Shown in pieces: positions 30,786 through 39,206 of a DNA stretch of 64,000 nt. This stretch comes from an uncultured Oscillospiraceae bacterium (GTDB lineage: Bacteria > Bacillota > Clostridia > Oscillospirales > Acutalibacteraceae). The notes under the pieces are model-generated. The model worked only from the letters and a program-made list of their open reading frames with translations. It did not search any database and was not told the origin of the DNA. Position numbers and translations under genes: made by a program. How positions within the stretch are numbered: the first letter of the stretch is position 1; the number at the start of each line of letters is the position of its first letter. The stretch covers positions 4,698-68,697 of the forward strand of contig CAJUNQ010000043.1 in NCBI GenBank assembly GCA_910587835.1, read 5' to 3'.

Positions 30786-32084
30786 CTAGCCCAAGCGGCA
30801 GCTGTTCCCCTGCCAAGTGAACAGGCTGTTGTAGAAGGCGGTCATGGCGTTGATCATGTGCTGCAAATCCTCCCGGCCTCCGGTCTCGTAGGGGGAGTGC
30901 ATGGCCAGCTGGGCAAGGCCGATGTCTACTGTGGGCATGGGCACATGGGAGCCGGAGATCAGCCCCAGGGTGCCGCCCCCGGGCGCGGAGGAATTGTTGT
31001 AGTAGTCCTGGGTGGGTACGCCGGCCTTTTCGCACACCCGCTTGAACATGGCCGCTGTGGCGCTGTCGGTGGCATAGCGGGCGCTGTGCTTGATGACCAC
31101 GCCCCCGTTGAGATAGCACCGGCTGGTGGGGTCAGCCTTGTCAGGGTAATTGGGATGCACCGCGTGGGCGTTGTCTGCGGAGAGGAGCATACCGTTGAGG
31201 ATGGCGGCCTGCCGCTGCTGCTCGTCTTTGCCTGCCCACTGGCAGATGCGGGCAATGGCGTCCGCCAGCAGGGTGGACCCTGCCCCGTGGCGGGTGGCGC
31301 TGCCGGTCTCCTCATTGTCGAACACCACGCAGATGGTGCAGTTTTCGGGGTTTTCGCTTTGCAAAAAGGCGGTGACTGCCGCAAAGGCGCACTCCAGGTC
31401 ATCCAGCTTGGGGGCGGCGATGAACTCCTCCTGCGCTCCCAGCACCGTGCCCCGGGCCCGGTTATACAGGTACAGGTCGTGAGAGAGGATATCCTCCTTT
31501 TTCACCCCCACCCGCTCCGCCGCCAGAGCCAGCAGGTCGGCCTCGCTGCCGCCCAGCAGGGGCAGGGTGTCCCGCTGGGGGTCTACCTTGCTGCCGTTGT
31601 TGGCCTCCCGGTTCATGTGGATGGCAAGGCTGGGAATCACCAGCAGGTCCCGGTGCAGGTCTACCAGCTGCATACGCAGGCCCTCCTCGGTGCGGATGGC
31701 CAGCCGCCCGGCCACAGAGAGGGGGCGGTCCAGCCACAGGTTCAGGGCCATGCCCCCATAGACCTCGGTGTTGAGCTTGGTATATTTGCCGTCTCCGGCC
31801 TTCATCTCCGGCGCGCCCTTTACCTGAAAGCAGGGGGAGTCCCCATGGGGCGCGGCAATGGAGAAGGTGCGGAAGTCCTTTTTGGGACAGCGGAAGGCCA
31901 GGATGCTGCCCATGCTCCGGGTGGTGAAATAGCCCTTGCCCGCTTCCAGCTCCCAGGGCTCCCGCTCGCTGAGCTCGGCAAAGCCGGCGTGCAGCAGCAG
32001 GGCCCGGGCGGCGTTTACGGTGTGAAGGGCAGTGGGGCTGCTCTCAATAAAGTCGAAGAAGCGGTTGGTCAGTTGGTCTGTCAT
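30786..32084 (-). CDS. M18-family aminopeptidase
   Basis: M18 enzymes are dodecameric zinc aminopeptidases, often acting on acidic or neutral N-termini in the cytoplasm. The 432-residue length is typical. Metal ligands are visible in SIAAPHGDSPCF (His near residue 75), a central VVFDNEETGSATRHGA (near 250-265) with Asp and the Glu-Glu pair, and the C-terminal LAQLAMHSPYE (His near residue 395). The gene has its own promoter at 32181-32209 and is followed by the proline-iminopeptidase-like gene. Confidence 0.94.
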   Translation of the reverse strand: MTDQLTNRFFDFIESSPTALHTVNAARALLLHAGFAELSEREPWELEAGKGYFTTRSMGSILAFRCPKKDFRTFSIAAPHGDSPCFQVKGAPEMKAGDGKYTKLNTEVYGGMALNLWLDRPLSVAGRLAIRTEEGLRMQLVDLHRDLLVIPSLAIHMNREANNGSKVDPQRDTLPLLGGSEADLLALAAERVGVKKEDILSHDLYLYNRARGTVLGAQEEFIAAPKLDDLECAFAAVTAFLQSENPENCTICVVFDNEETGSATRHGAGSTLLADAIARICQWAGKDEQQRQAAILNGMLLSADNAHAVHPNYPDKADPTSRCYLNGGVVIKHSARYATDSATAAMFKRVCEKAGVPTQDYYNNSSAPGGGTLGLISGSHVPMPTVDIGLAQLAMHSPYETGGREDLQHMINAMTAFYNSLFTWQGNSCRLG

Positions 32085-32154
32085 ATTCCTTCCTCCCTCT
32101 GTTTTTTCTTTGATTTTGTGGATTCATCGGTTAAATGCGCGGTTTTATCCAATA

Positions 32155-32181
32155 GAAATTATCGAAATTTACTAATTTCTA
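32155..32181. promoter_or_regulatory. AT-rich inverted repeat in the leader of the M18 gene
   Basis: AGAAATTA (32155-32162) and TAATTTCT (32174-32181) form a dyad that abuts the -10 box and covers the expected transcription start on the minus strand. It could be an operator or an RNA hairpin. Confidence 0.5.
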
Positions 32182-32209
32182 TCATAGCACACTTTGTCCC
32201 CAATAGCAA
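32181..32209 (-). promoter_or_regulatory. Promoter of the M18 aminopeptidase gene
   Basis: TTGCTA (32204-32209) and TATGAT (32181-32186) are 17 bases apart on the minus strand, about 100 bases upstream of the start codon. Confidence 0.7.
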
Positions 32210-32297
32210 GAAAAATGTGGGAGGGAGGGCTAAAAGGCACTCTTGACTCTTAACGCATACCCCAGCCGTATTAACTGGTGTTTATAGTTTAAAAATA

Positions 32298-32326
32298 TTG
32301 ACGTCCCGTCGTTATTGTGATAATAT
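32298..32326 (+). promoter_or_regulatory. Promoter of the AT-rich protease cassette
   Basis: TTGACG (32298-32303) and TAATAT (32321-32326) are separated by 17 bases. A GC-rich leader of about 110 bases follows, with possible stems (GGCG-taagt-CGCC and GGCAGCGGC with GCCGCCTGCC), before the ribosome binding site at 32437. Confidence 0.7.
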
Positions 32327-32451
32327 ACAAATAGATTCAACAACAGTGCAATCTTCCAAAGGCGTAAGTCGCGCCTTAACCCCTCAGGCAGCGGCGCACA
32401 CAAAGCCTGTATGCCGCCTGCCTGTGCGGCCCCCGGAAGGAGGTGAGTGAA

Positions 32452-32973
32452 ATAAAAAAACGGAAAGTCCTGCTTTGCTTATCCGCGTTTTTTAACGTGG
32501 TCCTCCTGGGCCTTTGCTGCTATCTGTTCTTCGTGTACCACGCGGTAAAGGAAGACGCCTCTTTTCCGCCTTTCCAGACTGCGGCGACAGAGCACGATGC
32601 AGTGGGATATCTTCGCATCAGCAATCTATCCGCCTCCTTAACGGAGAACAAAGAAGATTATGAGGTCGAGCTTCTGAAAACGGAGCGCGGCCCCTCCCAG
32701 GAGTTTTACGAGCTGACATTTCAAGTAACGGCGAAAAGAGTCACGGGGCGGCTGCCCGATAGTTTTTATCTTCTCTGGCTCTGCCCTGAGGACAATTTCT
32801 GGTATGTTCGGTACTATCCGCCTATTGTTGAAAAAATGAGTTACTGGGAACGAAAGCAAGGCGACACAGAAACGCGGACCATCCAGGTCCCTGCCGACAT
32901 TTTTGCGCGGCCTGGGAAGTATCGTGTGACTTGGCTGCATGACAGCGCGTTCATTGATTTTGATTTTGACTAA
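32452..32973 (+). CDS. Membrane-anchored protein of unknown function, paralogue 1 (ATA at the expected start)
   Basis: I do not recognise the family. The product has about 173 residues: a basic start (KKRK), one transmembrane or signal-anchor helix (VLLCLSAFFNVVLLGLCCYL) and an extracellular part of about 140 residues ending in a beta-rich IQVPADIFARPGKYRVTW motif. The downstream paralogue begins with ATG at the same place, but here the codon is ATA, eight bases after a good AAGGAGG. The GTG at 32443 overlaps that ribosome binding site and cannot easily serve. Either ATA is used as a weak start or the gene has lost its start codon. It is first in a three-gene unit. Confidence 0.6.
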   Translation: MKKRKVLLCLSAFFNVVLLGLCCYLFFVYHAVKEDASFPPFQTAATEHDAVGYLRISNLSASLTENKEDYEVELLKTERGPSQEFYELTFQVTAKRVTGRLPDSFYLLWLCPEDNFWYVRYYPPIVEKMSYWERKQGDTETRTIQVPADIFARPGKYRVTWLHDSAFIDFDFD

Positions 32974-33097
32974 TTTGTTTATACGCAAAAAATATTTGTA
33001 TTTTATCTTCTATGTGATACGATTTGAAGTAACAAAATATGGCTTTGCGCGCATTCTACCATAGCTTGACACTCCTGGCCGAAAGGTGGCGTGTATC

Positions 33098-33628
33098 ATG
33101 AAAAAGAGAACGGTTTTGCTCTGCTTCTCCGCGTTTTTTAACGTGGTCCTCTTGGGCCTTTGCTGCTATTTGTTCTTCGTGTACCATGCGGCAAAGGAAG
33201 ACGCCTCTTTTCCGCCCTTCCAAACCGCAGCAAATGAAAGAGCGTCAGTGGGATATCTTAGGATCAACGACCTGTCCGCTTCCTTAATGGAGAACAAGGA
33301 TGATTATCAAATCGAGCTTTTGGGAATGGAGCCCAGCGGCCCCTCCCAGGAGTTTTATGAGCTGACATTTCAAGCGACGGCGAAAAGAGACACAGAGCAT
33401 ATGCCCGATTGTTACGATCTTCTCTGGTTTTGTCCTGAGGACAATTTCTGGTATGTTCGGTACAGCCCATATTGCGTAGAAAAAATGTATTCACAGATAC
33501 AACCGGCAGGCACCACCAGTACGGAGACCATCCAGGTCCCTGCCGACATCTTTGCGCAGCCGGGGAAGTATCGTGTGGTCTGGAACTATAACCAAGCGTT
33601 CATTGATTTTGATTTTGACAATACTTAA
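33098..33628 (+). CDS. Membrane-anchored protein of unknown function, paralogue 2
   Basis: The 176-residue product closely resembles the preceding gene, most strongly in the signal-anchor helix (VVLLGLCCYLFFVYHA) and in the C-terminal PADIFAQPGKYRVVW segment, so the pair arose by tandem duplication. The extracellular region has a conserved CPEDNFWYVRY block. It may be a small beta-sandwich domain, but this is only a guess from the strand pattern. I start at the ATG at 33098, after AAAGGTGG. The secreted protease gene follows 16 bases downstream, suggesting a functional link such as chaperone, inhibitor or substrate. Confidence 0.75.
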   Translation: MKKRTVLLCFSAFFNVVLLGLCCYLFFVYHAAKEDASFPPFQTAANERASVGYLRINDLSASLMENKDDYQIELLGMEPSGPSQEFYELTFQATAKRDTEHMPDCYDLLWFCPEDNFWYVRYSPYCVEKMYSQIQPAGTTSTETIQVPADIFAQPGKYRVVWNYNQAFIDFDFDNT

Positions 33629-33644
33629 AAGGAGCTGGTATTAA

Positions 33645-34640
33645 GTGACAAAAAGAACAATTTCTATTCTGTTGGCCATTGTTATTGCTGTAATGAGCCT
33701 AACTTTCCCTGGAGTAGCACAGACGCCCTCAGAAGAAAATGAGGTGGTGATTTCAACTACCGCTGGGCAAAACGGAATGTATACCTACGATCCTGAGACC
33801 AACACGGAAACCTACATACCAAATGATTCCGACCGTAGTTTTACTTCAACCACGCAAGAAACACACATTTCACCTCCTCCTATGTTTTTCCAACAGGATA
33901 CCCCCAGAGCAATTGATACACTTGTTGCTTTGCCAAACTTTAGCAGCCTGAGTGGTTACAAATTGAGTACATGCCTGCTGGGAGCACGGTTTACCAGTGA
34001 TGATGCTAGTGTCCAGACTGGTACAGGTTGGCTGTTAAACAATAAATATGTTGTAACAGCCGGGCATGTAATCTATGACTCTGTTTATAGCAATAATGGT
34101 CGAAATGGATTCGCTCAACATGTAGCCGTATATGTTGGCGCAACGAATGGGCAATGGAAACAATTCAGACTAGGAAAAAAACTTACTATAGGTGGTGACT
34201 TCAAAAATAATGACCAAGGAGATGATTATTTTAATTTTGGAATGTGGGACGACTGGGGGGTTATTGAGTTAGAAACTCCTGTTACAGTTAATGTCAGTAA
34301 ACTAACTCCTGTGGAGACCAATTCGTGCTCATCAATAAGAAATCTCACATTGACAACGCAAGGATATCCCAAAACTAAGCAGACGCCTGGAAGCAACTTT
34401 ACAAAGTTTGTTATGTATACAGGTACAGGTACAGTCTATCAAGATTTAGCGGACCCGCGCGTATTGCCTGTAGTCGGCTCCTCAAATATAAAACTTGATA
34501 TAGGACAAAGCGGTTCGCCACTTTACAACGGTTCATCTGTATATGCAATTGCCATCAGTGAAATTCGAGACTATACTTCTTGCTTTATCCTAATAAATTC
34601 ATGGCTGAAGGCCAAGTTTGATACCGACTTTTCTTATTAG
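33645..34640 (+). CDS. Secreted trypsin-like serine protease (S1B/glutamyl endopeptidase type)
   Basis: The 331-residue product has a cleavable-looking signal peptide (ILLAIVIAVMSLTFPGVAQ), a linker or propeptide to about residue 85, and a chymotrypsin-fold domain. The catalytic histidine lies in VVTAGHVIYD (near residue 145), the aspartate in DDWGVIELETP (near 203) and the serine in IGQSGSPLYN (near 287). This pattern resembles V8-like glutamyl endopeptidases. The GTG start is preceded by AAAGGAG. The gene is clearly richer in A/T than the neighbouring chromosome, which suggests acquisition. It ends the three-gene unit before a strong terminator. Confidence 0.9.
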   Translation: MTKRTISILLAIVIAVMSLTFPGVAQTPSEENEVVISTTAGQNGMYTYDPETNTETYIPNDSDRSFTSTTQETHISPPPMFFQQDTPRAIDTLVALPNFSSLSGYKLSTCLLGARFTSDDASVQTGTGWLLNNKYVVTAGHVIYDSVYSNNGRNGFAQHVAVYVGATNGQWKQFRLGKKLTIGGDFKNNDQGDDYFNFGMWDDWGVIELETPVTVNVSKLTPVETNSCSSIRNLTLTTQGYPKTKQTPGSNFTKFVMYTGTGTVYQDLADPRVLPVVGSSNIKLDIGQSGSPLYNGSSVYAIAISEIRDYTSCFILINSWLKAKFDTDFSY

Positions 34641-34670
34641 CACAAACACGTCGCCTAGTTATATAAATAG

Positions 34671-34710
34671 AAACCGGATGAAAACAGTGGGGCCTGTTTT
34701 CATCCGGTTT
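34671..34710 (+). terminator. Strong intrinsic terminator of the protease cassette
   Basis: AAACCGGATGAAAACAG (34671-34687) pairs perfectly with 34694-34710 around a six-base loop, and T-rich sequence follows. It closes the AT-rich cassette. The rest of the gap to 34846 shows nothing recognisable. Confidence 0.9.
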
Positions 34711-34846
34711 TGTGTTGGCAGGTTTTGTGGGGCTTGCGGCGGTAGGCCGGGGCGGCTGTTGGGCAGTTGGAGAGCGGGCTGGGGCTCTCAGCCCCCGAAT
34801 GTGTGCAATATTTTGAGGATCAACCCCTACCGGCTTTGCTTTGTCT

Positions 34847-36064
34847 TTATGGCTCCTTCTTCACCCGGAGATAGGCTCCTGGCTCCACGGGCAGGCTGGT
34901 CTTCCAATACACCAGCATCTCCGCGTGGGGGGCTGAGGTGATGGGTTCCCAGTCCTGATTGTACAGCTCCTCTAACCGGGCGGTGAAGGGGGGTTGCCCA
35001 GGCTGAAGCACGTCGGCTGTGCTGCCGGCAAAAAAGCGGTTGCGCTCCCGCAGGCGGATATAGTCCCCCTCCCGGCCCTCCGCAACTGCCACCACCTCAT
35101 ATTTTCGGGTGTACTGGCTCCGGTCCGGGGTCTGGCCCGGCTCGCCCCCCAGGTAGAAGCCGGCGGAGTAGGTCCGGTGGCTGAGCTTTTCCGTCTCCTC
35201 CAGAATTTCCGGCGGCAGGGGCTGGTCTGGGTGCTGGGCGAAAAAGTCAATGGCCCGCCGGTAGGCCGCTGTTACACAGGCCACATAATAGGCGGACTTG
35301 GCCCGGCCCTCGATTTTCAGGCTGCGCACTCCTGCCCGGACCATGGCCGGGATGTGCTGAATCATCCGCAGGTCGTTGGAATTGAGAATGTAGGCGCCGC
35401 CCTCGTTTTCAATAATGGGAAAATGCTGGTTGGGCCGCTGTTTTTCCGTCAGGCTGTACTCCCACCGGCAGGGCTGGGCGCACTGGCCCCGGTTGGCGTC
35501 CCGGCCTGCCAGGTAGTTGGAGAGCAGGCATCGCCCGGAAAAGGACACGCACATGCTGCCGTGGGCAAAGGCTTCCAGCTCCAGGTCAGGGGGGACGCTG
35601 CGGGCAATCTCCCCGATTTCCGCCAGGGACAGCTCCCGGGCCAGCACCACCCGGCGGGCCCCCAGGTCATAGCAGGCTTGAGCGGCGGCATAGTTGACAA
35701 TGCCGGTTTGGGTGGACACATGCAGCTCCACCTGGGGGGCGTGCTTTCGGGCCAGGGCCAGCACCCCCAGGTCGGAGATAATGAGCCCGTCTGCCCCGCA
35801 GCTCTGGCAGTGGGCCAGAAAGCCCGGCAGGGCTTCCAGCTCGTGGTTGCGGGGCAGGGTGTTGCAGGTGACATAGACCCGCACCCCCTGGCTGTGGCAG
35901 AGCTCCACTGCCTGGGCCAGCTCCTCATGGGTAAAGTTCCCTGGGGCGGCCCGCATTCCATAGTCCTTGCCCGCCAGGTAGACAGCGTCTGCGCCGTAGC
36001 GCACCGCGGCCTGCAAACGCTCCATGTCTCCGGCGGGAGCTAGTAATTCCGGCTTGTTCATCAT
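34847..36064 (-). CDS. Peptidase U32 family protein (tRNA/rRNA hydroxylation type)
   Basis: The 405-residue protein has the U32 signature: ELLAPAGDMERLQAAVRYGADAVYL at the N-terminus, a DLGVLALARKHAP barrel region, then the cysteine cluster HGSMCVSFSGRC (near residues 168-180) and GQCAQPCRW (near 195-205), which with a downstream cysteine binds an iron-sulfur cluster in related TrhP/RlhA enzymes. Those proteins hydroxylate tRNA uridine or 23S rRNA; which RNA is used here is unclear. The start overlaps the mltG stop codon by four bases, so the genes are coupled. Confidence 0.9.
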   Translation of the reverse strand: MMNKPELLAPAGDMERLQAAVRYGADAVYLAGKDYGMRAAPGNFTHEELAQAVELCHSQGVRVYVTCNTLPRNHELEALPGFLAHCQSCGADGLIISDLGVLALARKHAPQVELHVSTQTGIVNYAAAQACYDLGARRVVLARELSLAEIGEIARSVPPDLELEAFAHGSMCVSFSGRCLLSNYLAGRDANRGQCAQPCRWEYSLTEKQRPNQHFPIIENEGGAYILNSNDLRMIQHIPAMVRAGVRSLKIEGRAKSAYYVACVTAAYRRAIDFFAQHPDQPLPPEILEETEKLSHRTYSAGFYLGGEPGQTPDRSQYTRKYEVVAVAEGREGDYIRLRERNRFFAGSTADVLQPGQPPFTARLEELYNQDWEPITSAPHAEMLVYWKTSLPVEPGAYLRVKKEP

Positions 36065-37374
36065 GTCAGCCCTGCCAGCTGCTTGTTGTACTCATGCTCC
36101 TCTGCTGTGCTGGCATAATAGGCCACCCCGTCGTCTGAGTGGCAGAAGTAGAGGTAGCCTGCCGCATCGCCGCCGGTGTTGGGCTTTAACGCCGCGTTGA
36201 GGGCATCGACCCCAGGGTTGCAGATGGCCCCTGCGGGCAGGCCGCTGAAGGTGTAGGTGTCATAGGCGCCATGACTGAGGGTGTTGCCCAGCTCCTCCAT
36301 TTCCTTGCCGTTTTTATAGGGGTAGAAGGAGGTGGAGTCGCATTCCAGATTCATGATGCCGTGTTCCGCGCCGAACTCCATGCGGTTGTGCAGCACGGCC
36401 GAGACATTGAACATGTCGGAGGTGCTGGCTGCCTCGGCCTGGATGATGCTGGCCAGAATGACCACCTGGTCCATGGTCATGCCGGAGCTCGCCACCTTCT
36501 CCCTGAGCTTGTCGTCCATCTTCCGCTGGAAGTTGTGGAGGAATTTGCCCACCACCGAGTCCAGCTCCTCGCCCTTATAGAAGTCGTAGGTGTCGGGGAA
36601 CAGGTAGCCCTCCAGCTTATAGTACCGGCCTGTGCCGTCCAGGGCGCTGACCTCCTCATAGTTGGTATAATCGCCGTTGTTCAGCTCGTCCAAAAACGCC
36701 TGGGCGGCGCACACCTCGTTCTCCTCCAACAGGTTGGCAATCTGCAGAGCCGTGCTGCCCTCGGGGAACACCACCTGCACCACCTCGGTGTCGTCGTCGC
36801 CCCATTGCAGGACATTGATCAGGGCCTCATAGTCCATATCCGTATCGATCTGGGTGTGGAGCCCCCGGGGAAACTCGTCCATGTCCTCCTTGATCTTGCA
36901 GTACAGGGCAAAGAACTCCGGCTTGCTGATAGCCCCCGCCTCGTGCAGGATGTCCGCCAGCTCCAGCTCGGTCATCTCCCCCTCGGGCAAAGTGATATCC
37001 ACCTTGCCCGGCTTGCGGTTTGCGCCGAAAAAGTCGTTGGAGCCGCCGATCAGGTAGCTGGAAAGGGTGAAGGAGAGCAGAAGCACCATGCACAGCCACA
37101 TGATGGAAAACACCCGCTTGTTTTTTCTGGCCTTGACCCGGTTGCGTTTTTTGTGGGCCTTTTTCTCCGCCTTCAGCTCCTTGTTGGTCAGGGCGGACTT
37201 GCGGCCTGAGAGGGGCTCGCCGTATTGGGCGGGCTGGCCCCGGCGTTCCCGGGGCAGCTCCATGCTGCCGGTCATCAGTTCTCTCTCGTCAATATTCACC
37301 CGAAAGCCGCTGGTTCCCGTCCCCTGGGGGGGGCGGCCCTGCTGAGGCTTGTTCTGCTGGGGTCTGTTGTTCAT
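36061..37374 (-). CDS. mltG: Endolytic murein transglycosylase MltG
   Basis: MltG cleaves nascent peptidoglycan strands in the membrane and sets glycan length. The 437-residue protein has a long basic, Gln/Pro-rich cytoplasmic N-terminus (residues 1-88), one transmembrane helix (FSIMWLCMVLLLSFTLSSYL, near residues 90-110), a LysM-like region, and the YceG domain with KLEGYLFPDTYDF (near 255) and the catalytic glutamate in IIQAEAAST (near 310), then GLPAGAICNPG (near 375). The extended N-terminus is longer than in most homologues. It is cotranscribed with the U32 gene. Confidence 0.95.
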   Translation of the reverse strand: MNNRPQQNKPQQGRPPQGTGTSGFRVNIDERELMTGSMELPRERRGQPAQYGEPLSGRKSALTNKELKAEKKAHKKRNRVKARKNKRVFSIMWLCMVLLLSFTLSSYLIGGSNDFFGANRKPGKVDITLPEGEMTELELADILHEAGAISKPEFFALYCKIKEDMDEFPRGLHTQIDTDMDYEALINVLQWGDDDTEVVQVVFPEGSTALQIANLLEENEVCAAQAFLDELNNGDYTNYEEVSALDGTGRYYKLEGYLFPDTYDFYKGEELDSVVGKFLHNFQRKMDDKLREKVASSGMTMDQVVILASIIQAEAASTSDMFNVSAVLHNRMEFGAEHGIMNLECDSTSFYPYKNGKEMEELGNTLSHGAYDTYTFSGLPAGAICNPGVDALNAALKPNTGGDAAGYLYFCHSDDGVAYYASTAEEHEYNKQLAGLT

Positions 37375-37425
37375 GGGTTTTTTCCTTTCTGTCTCTTTGT
37401 AGATTTCCGGCGGGGCCGGTAAGTA

Positions 37426-37785
37426 TCAGTCCACCTGGGCCCCAAAGGGCATCAGCGCCAGCTTGGCCAGCTTAAAGCATTGCAGCCCAAAGGGGACGCC
37501 CACAATGGTGACGCACAGCAGCGCCCCGTTGACCACTGCTGCCAACGCCAGGGGAAGGCCGCTGAGCAGCAGCCAGAACAGGTTGGCGATCAGCGAGGGC
37601 GCGCCCCCGCCATAGCGCACTTCTTTGCCAAAGGGGAAGAAGGCCAGCCCCGCCAGCTTGAAGCACTGCATTCCAATGGGAATGCCCACAACCGTTATGC
37701 ACCACAGCAGCCCGGCCAGGGTCCAGCCCAGCCCCTGCCACACCCCGCCGAACACAAACCAGAGGACGTTTCCCAAGCAGCTCAT
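37426..37785 (-). CDS. YccF-domain membrane protein
   Basis: The 119-residue product consists of two similar YccF repeats with motifs GIPIGMQCFKLAGLAFFPFG and GVPFGLQCFKLAKLALMPFG, each ending a hydrophobic hairpin. YccF proteins are inner-membrane proteins of unknown function. The start codon overlaps the stop of the DJ-1 gene by four bases, which implies translational coupling. Confidence 0.88.
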   Translation of the reverse strand: MSCLGNVLWFVFGGVWQGLGWTLAGLLWCITVVGIPIGMQCFKLAGLAFFPFGKEVRYGGGAPSLIANLFWLLLSGLPLALAAVVNGALLCVTIVGVPFGLQCFKLAKLALMPFGAQVD

Positions 37786-38336
37786 GTCTTTGCCTCAGAC
37801 TGGATGCTTGCCTGGATTTCCGCCGCGGTCTCCGGGGTGGTAAGGGCTCCGGCCAGCTTCAGCCCGAACTGGGTGGACACGCCCATGCCCCGGGCGGTGA
37901 TAAAGGGGCCGTCCTGAACCACATAGCTTTTGCTGAGCCTGCCGCCGCCCTGCTCCACGTCCTTCTGGAAGCTGGGAAAGGCGGTGGCCTCCCGGCCCTT
38001 CAGCAGGCCCTTATGGGCCAGAATGGAGGGCGCGGCGCAGATGGCTCCCAGCAGCCGGCCGTTCTGGGCGCAGAAGTCCACCAGGGCCTGCACCTCCGGC
38101 GACTGCTCCAGGTTCAGGGCGCCGGGCAGGCCGCCGGGGAGGACGACGCAGTCCAGTCCCTCTGTCACTGCCCCGGCAATTTCCAGGTCGGCGGTGACCT
38201 CTACCCCATTAGACGCTTTTACCCGGGGGCCGGTTACGCCCACGGTTTTCACCTCTACCTTTGCCCGGCGGAGGATGTCCACCGGAGCCATGGCCTCGAC
38301 CAGCTCAAAGCCCTCGGCCAGCAATACATATACCAT
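37782..38336 (-). CDS. DJ-1/PfpI family protein (ThiJ/YajL-like)
   Basis: The 184-residue product has the DJ-1 fold: VYVLLAEGFELVEAMAPVDILRRA at the N-terminus with the conserved glutamate, VVLPGGLPGA in the middle, and the nucleophile elbow AICAAPSILA with the reactive cysteine near residue 102. DJ-1 family proteins are implicated in glyoxal or protein damage repair or in redox sensing. I chose the ATG at 38336, ten bases after AAGGAG, over an upstream in-frame start. It lies between a small membrane protein gene and the YccF gene, all on one strand. Confidence 0.92.
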   Translation of the reverse strand: MVYVLLAEGFELVEAMAPVDILRRAKVEVKTVGVTGPRVKASNGVEVTADLEIAGAVTEGLDCVVLPGGLPGALNLEQSPEVQALVDFCAQNGRLLGAICAAPSILAHKGLLKGREATAFPSFQKDVEQGGGRLSKSYVVQDGPFITARGMGVSTQFGLKLAGALTTPETAAEIQASIQSEAKT

Positions 38337-38340
38337 AAAA

Positions 38341-38682
38341 TCAGCTCTCCTTTTGTGTTGACATAGGATCATTTTGTTTTTGTGAACTCAGTTTTTTCAG
38401 GGAATGCCTGAGCCATTTGTACAGAGCCTGACAGCCCAGAAGCAGGAAATAGAGGGCGATCACATCTGCCAGCAGCGCGCCGGCGCTGACATGTACAGAG
38501 CTAAAAAGATTGGGGCCCAGATGGTTTTCATACACGGTCAGAAACGGGAGGGGGAACCCAGCCTGACCGGCGGCGTTTTCCCTTGCCAGGGGCATGAGGT
38601 AGGCAATGAGCAGCTCGGCCCAGAAGGCCAGGTTGGCGATTTTCCAGTTGATTTTTCTTGCCGCTTGCTTTAGCTTGTTCAT
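38341..38682 (-). CDS. Small membrane protein of unknown function
   Basis: The 113-residue product begins with a basic region (MNKLKQAARKINWK) and has two hydrophobic segments (LAFWAELLIAYLMPL and a second near residues 68-90), then a basic and polar tail. I do not recognise the family; layout is reminiscent of small holin-like or DUF-type membrane proteins. GGAGG seven bases upstream supports the ATG at 38682, whereas the longer frame to 38940 runs through a repeat. The DJ-1 gene follows directly. Confidence 0.6.
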   Translation of the reverse strand: MNKLKQAARKINWKIANLAFWAELLIAYLMPLARENAAGQAGFPLPFLTVYENHLGPNLFSSVHVSAGALLADVIALYFLLLGCQALYKWLRHSLKKLSSQKQNDPMSTQKES

Positions 38683-38818
38683 GGGGTACCTCCTTTTGTG
38701 TTCTGGTTGTGGGGTGGGGTGACTGGGCGTTGCTTTGTTTGGGAAGAGTGTCTGGGGAGGGGGGCTTTTCTTGGGGTTTCTTTTGGATGGGATCAGGGAG
38801 GGGGTTCTTTTGCATGGG

Positions 38819-39192
38819 GGCGGCTGCGAGCAGTCCGCTGGTCTTCCTGCGGTCGTTGGGCTTTTCGTCCTGTTTGAGACGGCTGCGGGAGGGCCGCTGG
38901 TCTCCCTGCGGTCGACCTCGCTCCGACTTGCCTGCGGCAAGTCAACGGCGGCGCAGCTTTACCCCGTTCCGACCACTTTGGCTAGGTAGACTTCTGCCTC
39001 GCTCCTTTGTTTACTGCGCCGCCGTTTTAAGGTCAAGGTCAAGACCTTGGGGACTCTGTCCCCAAACCTCCGCCACCTTTGTAAAGGGCGAGGGTCGCCG
39101 GGTACTTGCCTCAGGCAATGTACAGCGACCGTCCCGAGCCGACCGACGCGACAGCGGAGACGACGAAACTTTTGATTCGCGCTCTTGGGTTG
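38819..39192 (+). repeat. Dispersed intergenic repeat, family C, copy 2
   Basis: It contains two partly duplicated left blocks (ccgctggtcttcctgcggtcg and ccgctggtctccctgcggtcgacc), the ggcggcgcag/ctgcgccgcc arms, the aaggtcaaggtcaagacc hairpin with ggggactctgtcccc, and a right block ending gacgaaacttttgattcgcgc. The right 190 bases are almost identical to 52640-52825 and, inverted, to 62055-62200. Confidence 0.85.
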
Positions 39193-39206
39193 GCGGTTAT
39201 GGTTGG

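Noticed and set aside
38683..38940. N-terminal extension of the small membrane protein
   Set aside because: It runs through the family C repeat and is Pro/Ser/Lys-rich; a good ribosome binding site supports the ATG at 38682.
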